The notes under the pieces are model-generated. The model made no database searches and was not told where the DNA came from. It saw nothing but the letters and a program-made list of their open reading frames with translations. A program made the position numbers and the translations under genes. From Novosphingobium aureum (GTDB taxonomy: Bacteria; Pseudomonadota; Alphaproteobacteria; Sphingomonadales; Sphingomonadaceae): a stretch of 64,000 bases of DNA. The DNA lies in NCBI RefSeq assembly GCF_015865035.1, contig NZ_JADZGI010000003.1, forward strand, positions 62,001 to 126,000, read 5' to 3'. This document shows positions 62,160-64,000 of the stretch, in pieces. The stretch's first letter is position 1, and the number at the start of each line of letters is the position of its first letter.

Positions 62160-63005
62160 TCAGGCGAAGGGTTCCTCGCCTTCCAGCTTGGTGCGGACCA
62201 TCAGGCGGCCGCTGGTCACGTCGTACCATTCGGCGCGGTGCATGGTGCCGGTGTTGTCCCAGATCACGAGGTCGCCCTCGGACCATTCGTGGCTATAGGT
62301 GAATTCTTCGCGCGTCGCCCATTCGCGCAGTTCGTTAAGCAGCAGGCGCCCTTCCATCACGTCCATGCCCTCGACGGTATGGGCGGTGTTGCCGATCACC
62401 AGCGACTTGCGCCCCGACTTGTGCGTCCAGACCAGCGGTAGCGTATTGTCGCCGATCGCCTGCATGCCCTTGAGCATCGCGACGGGGGGTTCGGGGTTGT
62501 AGAAGAACAGTGTCGCCCAGGCGCCGTGGCGCACCTTGAGATCTTCGATCCGGTCCTTCTCCTCCTGCGGCAGTGCGTCGTAGGAGGCGTAGGTGTTGCA
62601 AAAGCCGGTATTGCCCGTGCCCTTGGGCGAGGGCTTCTTGCACGACAGGATCGAGGCGAGGATCGGCACGTCCTGCATGGTGCCGTCGATGTGCCAGTAG
62701 AGCGAGCCCTTGAGGTATTCGGCGGTGGGCCCGGCGACCGCGGGGTCGATGGAGATCTTGGTCACCGCTTCCTCGTCGCCCCGGCGCTCGGGCGCGTAGG
62801 TGCCCAGCGTCTTGGTGAAGGCGATCTGTTCCTCGTCGGTGAAGCCGATCTGCGGGAAGACCAGCACGCCGCGCTGTTCGAGCAGGTCGCGCAGATCCTC
62901 GCCGAGCGTTCCGGCAAGCAGGTCTTCCTTGGAATTGAGCACGCGGCTGCCGATCAGGTCCTTGATGGCCTCGTGCTTGAGCGTCGTCTGGGTTTCGACG
63001 GCCAT
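62160..63005 (-). CDS. TauD/TfdA family 2-oxoglutarate-dependent dioxygenase
   Basis: A 281-residue Fe(II)/2-oxoglutarate dioxygenase. The iron triad is His105 and Asp107 in YWHIDGTM plus a distal His at about residue 256 in GTMHRAEWYD; the Arg in GRLMVRT would bind 2-oxoglutarate. Family members hydroxylate carbons next to sulfonate, ether or other leaving groups. It stands alone between a lower-GC patch and an SDR gene in the same direction, 113 bp apart. The substrate is unknown. Confidence 0.92.
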   Translation of the reverse strand: MAVETQTTLKHEAIKDLIGSRVLNSKEDLLAGTLGEDLRDLLEQRGVLVFPQIGFTDEEQIAFTKTLGTYAPERRGDEEAVTKISIDPAVAGPTAEYLKGSLYWHIDGTMQDVPILASILSCKKPSPKGTGNTGFCNTYASYDALPQEEKDRIEDLKVRHGAWATLFFYNPEPPVAMLKGMQAIGDNTLPLVWTHKSGRKSLVIGNTAHTVEGMDVMEGRLLLNELREWATREEFTYSHEWSEGDLVIWDNTGTMHRAEWYDVTSGRLMVRTKLEGEEPFA

Positions 63006-63118
63006 GGCATAATCTCCCTATTGTCGCGCTGAATATAGACCCGCCGGGCCCGCCGATGAAGTACGCCCCGGCGATATCGGGACCGGATCGGGGCCCGGAA
63101 CGGATCGAGGCTCCCGTG

Positions 63119-63865
63119 TCAGGCAGAGCCCATGTAGCGCCCGCCGTTGACGCTGATCGTCTGTCCGGTGACGTAGCTCGCGCCCTCGCTGGCGAGGAAC
63201 ACGCAGGCCGAGGCGATCTCGTCGGGCTGGCCCACGCGCTTCATCGGCAGGGTTTTCGAGAAGGTGTCGATGTCGACCGGCGCCGCGCGCAGGGCAGGGG
63301 TGTCGACGAAGCCGGGCGGGACCATGTTGAAGGTCACCCCGCTGGCCGCGTATTCGAGCGCGAGCGCCTTGGTCATGCCCAGCACGCCGCCCTTCGACGA
63401 GACGTAGTGAACTTGCGCGAAGGAGCCGCTCTGCACCGAGGAGGAGGTGATGTTGACCACCCGGCCCCAGCCCGCCTCGAGCATCGCGGGGAGCATCTCG
63501 CGGATGCACAGGTGCGGACCCTTGAGGTTGATCCGCATGATCTGGTCCCACTGTTCGTCGGTGATCTCGAGATAGGGGACGAAGGGCGCGATCCCGGCAT
63601 TGTTGACGAGTATCTGGATCGGACCGAAGGCTCCGCGCGTGGTGGCGGCGGCCTCGGCGATGGCGGCGGCATCCGAACAGTCGGCGGTCACCGCGACGGC
63701 CTTGCCGCCTGCCCGGGTGATCGTCTCCACGGTCGCGGCGACGCCCTCGCCGTTGAGGTCCCAGGCGCCGACCATCGCGCCCTCGCGGGCGAAACGCTCC
63801 GCGATGGCGCGACCGATTCCCGACCCCGCCCCGGTGACGACCGCGACCTTGCCTTCGAGCTGCAT
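63119..63865 (-). CDS. SDR family NAD(P)-dependent oxidoreductase (FabG-like)
   Basis: A 248-residue SDR: TGAGSGIG cofactor loop, NNAGIAPFVPY, catalytic Ser in NITSSSVQSGSF, YVSSK, and GQTISVNGGRYMGSA. Two ATGs compete; ATG 63865 (MQLEGK) has GGAGG six bases upstream, while ATG 63871 directly touches that site, so the shorter form is chosen. It may be co-transcribed with the dioxygenase downstream of it. Confidence 0.92.
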   Translation of the reverse strand: MQLEGKVAVVTGAGSGIGRAIAERFAREGAMVGAWDLNGEGVAATVETITRAGGKAVAVTADCSDAAAIAEAAATTRGAFGPIQILVNNAGIAPFVPYLEITDEQWDQIMRINLKGPHLCIREMLPAMLEAGWGRVVNITSSSVQSGSFAQVHYVSSKGGVLGMTKALALEYAASGVTFNMVPPGFVDTPALRAAPVDIDTFSKTLPMKRVGQPDEIASACVFLASEGASYVTGQTISVNGGRYMGSA

Positions 63866-64000
63866 TCCCATCCTCCAGTTGCCGTTTTGCCTCCCAATAG
63901 CGCGAAGCGGCGCGCAGCGGTGGGGCAGGGGCGCGGGTATCACCCTCGCGATGAGTGGCCTGCGTGCGGGGCCTGCCGGTTGCCTTTGATCATCGGGCGG
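63866..64000. other. window end, no gene seen
   Basis: These 135 bases contain the GGAGG ribosome site of the SDR gene and upstream sequence. No open frame with coding features reaches the edge. Confidence 0.4.

Noticed and set aside
1..64000. CRISPR arrays, tRNA or rRNA genes, insertion sequences, phage genes
   Set aside because: No regular repeat-spacer pattern, no tRNA-like cloverleaf or rRNA sequence, and no transposase or integrase motif was seen on either strand.

Overview
The DNA is GC-rich (about two thirds G+C by eye) and packed with catabolic genes. TonB-dependent receptors, Rieske oxygenases, P450s with a ferredoxin, class III CoA-transferases, many short-chain dehydrogenases and REP-like CTTCGACAAGCTCAG repeats together suggest an alphaproteobacterium of the Sphingomonadales (Novosphingobium/Sphingobium type). 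That assignment is inference from gene content; no rRNA or other marker gene is present.

Region 1 (1-27.9 kb) looks like a broad hydrophobic-substrate (steroid- or terpenoid-like) degradation region. It opens with the 3' end of a 3-ketosteroid-dehydrogenase-type flavoprotein and an SDR. A short lower-GC stretch follows with rlmJ and a hypothetical gene. A four-gene minus-strand operon (amidohydrolase, Rieske oxygenase, two CaiB/BaiF CoA-transferases) is transcribed away from a ferredoxin-P450-SDR operon. Then come a TetR regulator facing a second P450, a TonB receptor, an MFS transporter, an AhpD-like protein, a free-standing lipoyl domain, a Gfo/Idh-type oxidoreductase and two E1 subunits of a 2-oxoacid dehydrogenase. 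A CadC-like regulator faces a 4-OT tautomerase, and two acyl-CoA dehydrogenase pairs lie head to head.

Region 2 (27.9-57.6 kb) seems to be one co-regulated catabolic supercluster. A GntR/UTRA regulator at 29.5 kb sits beside the first of five near-identical 20-bp inverted repeats of the form TTGTAT-N8-ATACAA. These sites lie in five intergenic promoter regions: aldehyde dehydrogenase/GntR; FAD monooxygenase/peptide-type ABC transporter; TonB receptor; ThDP lyase/MFS; and the molybdenum hydroxylase operon. The genes they flank could form a complete route. A TonB receptor would carry the substrate across the outer membrane, two Tat-exported M24-family proteins would act in the periplasm, and a Dpp/Opp-type ABC importer would take products inward. 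Flavoproteins, a monooxygenase, a racemase/decarboxylase-fold enzyme, a ThDP lyase, two aldehyde dehydrogenases, an amine oxidase and a molybdenum hydroxylase would act inside or at the membrane. The substrate is unknown; a nitrogen-containing or peptide-linked aromatic compound would fit.

Region 3 (57.6-64 kb) holds an MFS transporter and SDR transcribed away from a second Rieske oxygenase, a lower-GC patch with a REP-like pair and a small secreted protein, a TauD-type dioxygenase and a final SDR.

Several proteins have altered active sites: a racemase-fold protein with one of the two family cysteines, an alpha/beta-fold protein without a catalytic triad, a P450 without the I-helix acid, and M24 proteins with Asp at one metal-ligand position. 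The ABC permease at 33.4-34.2 kb carries an apparent frameshift.
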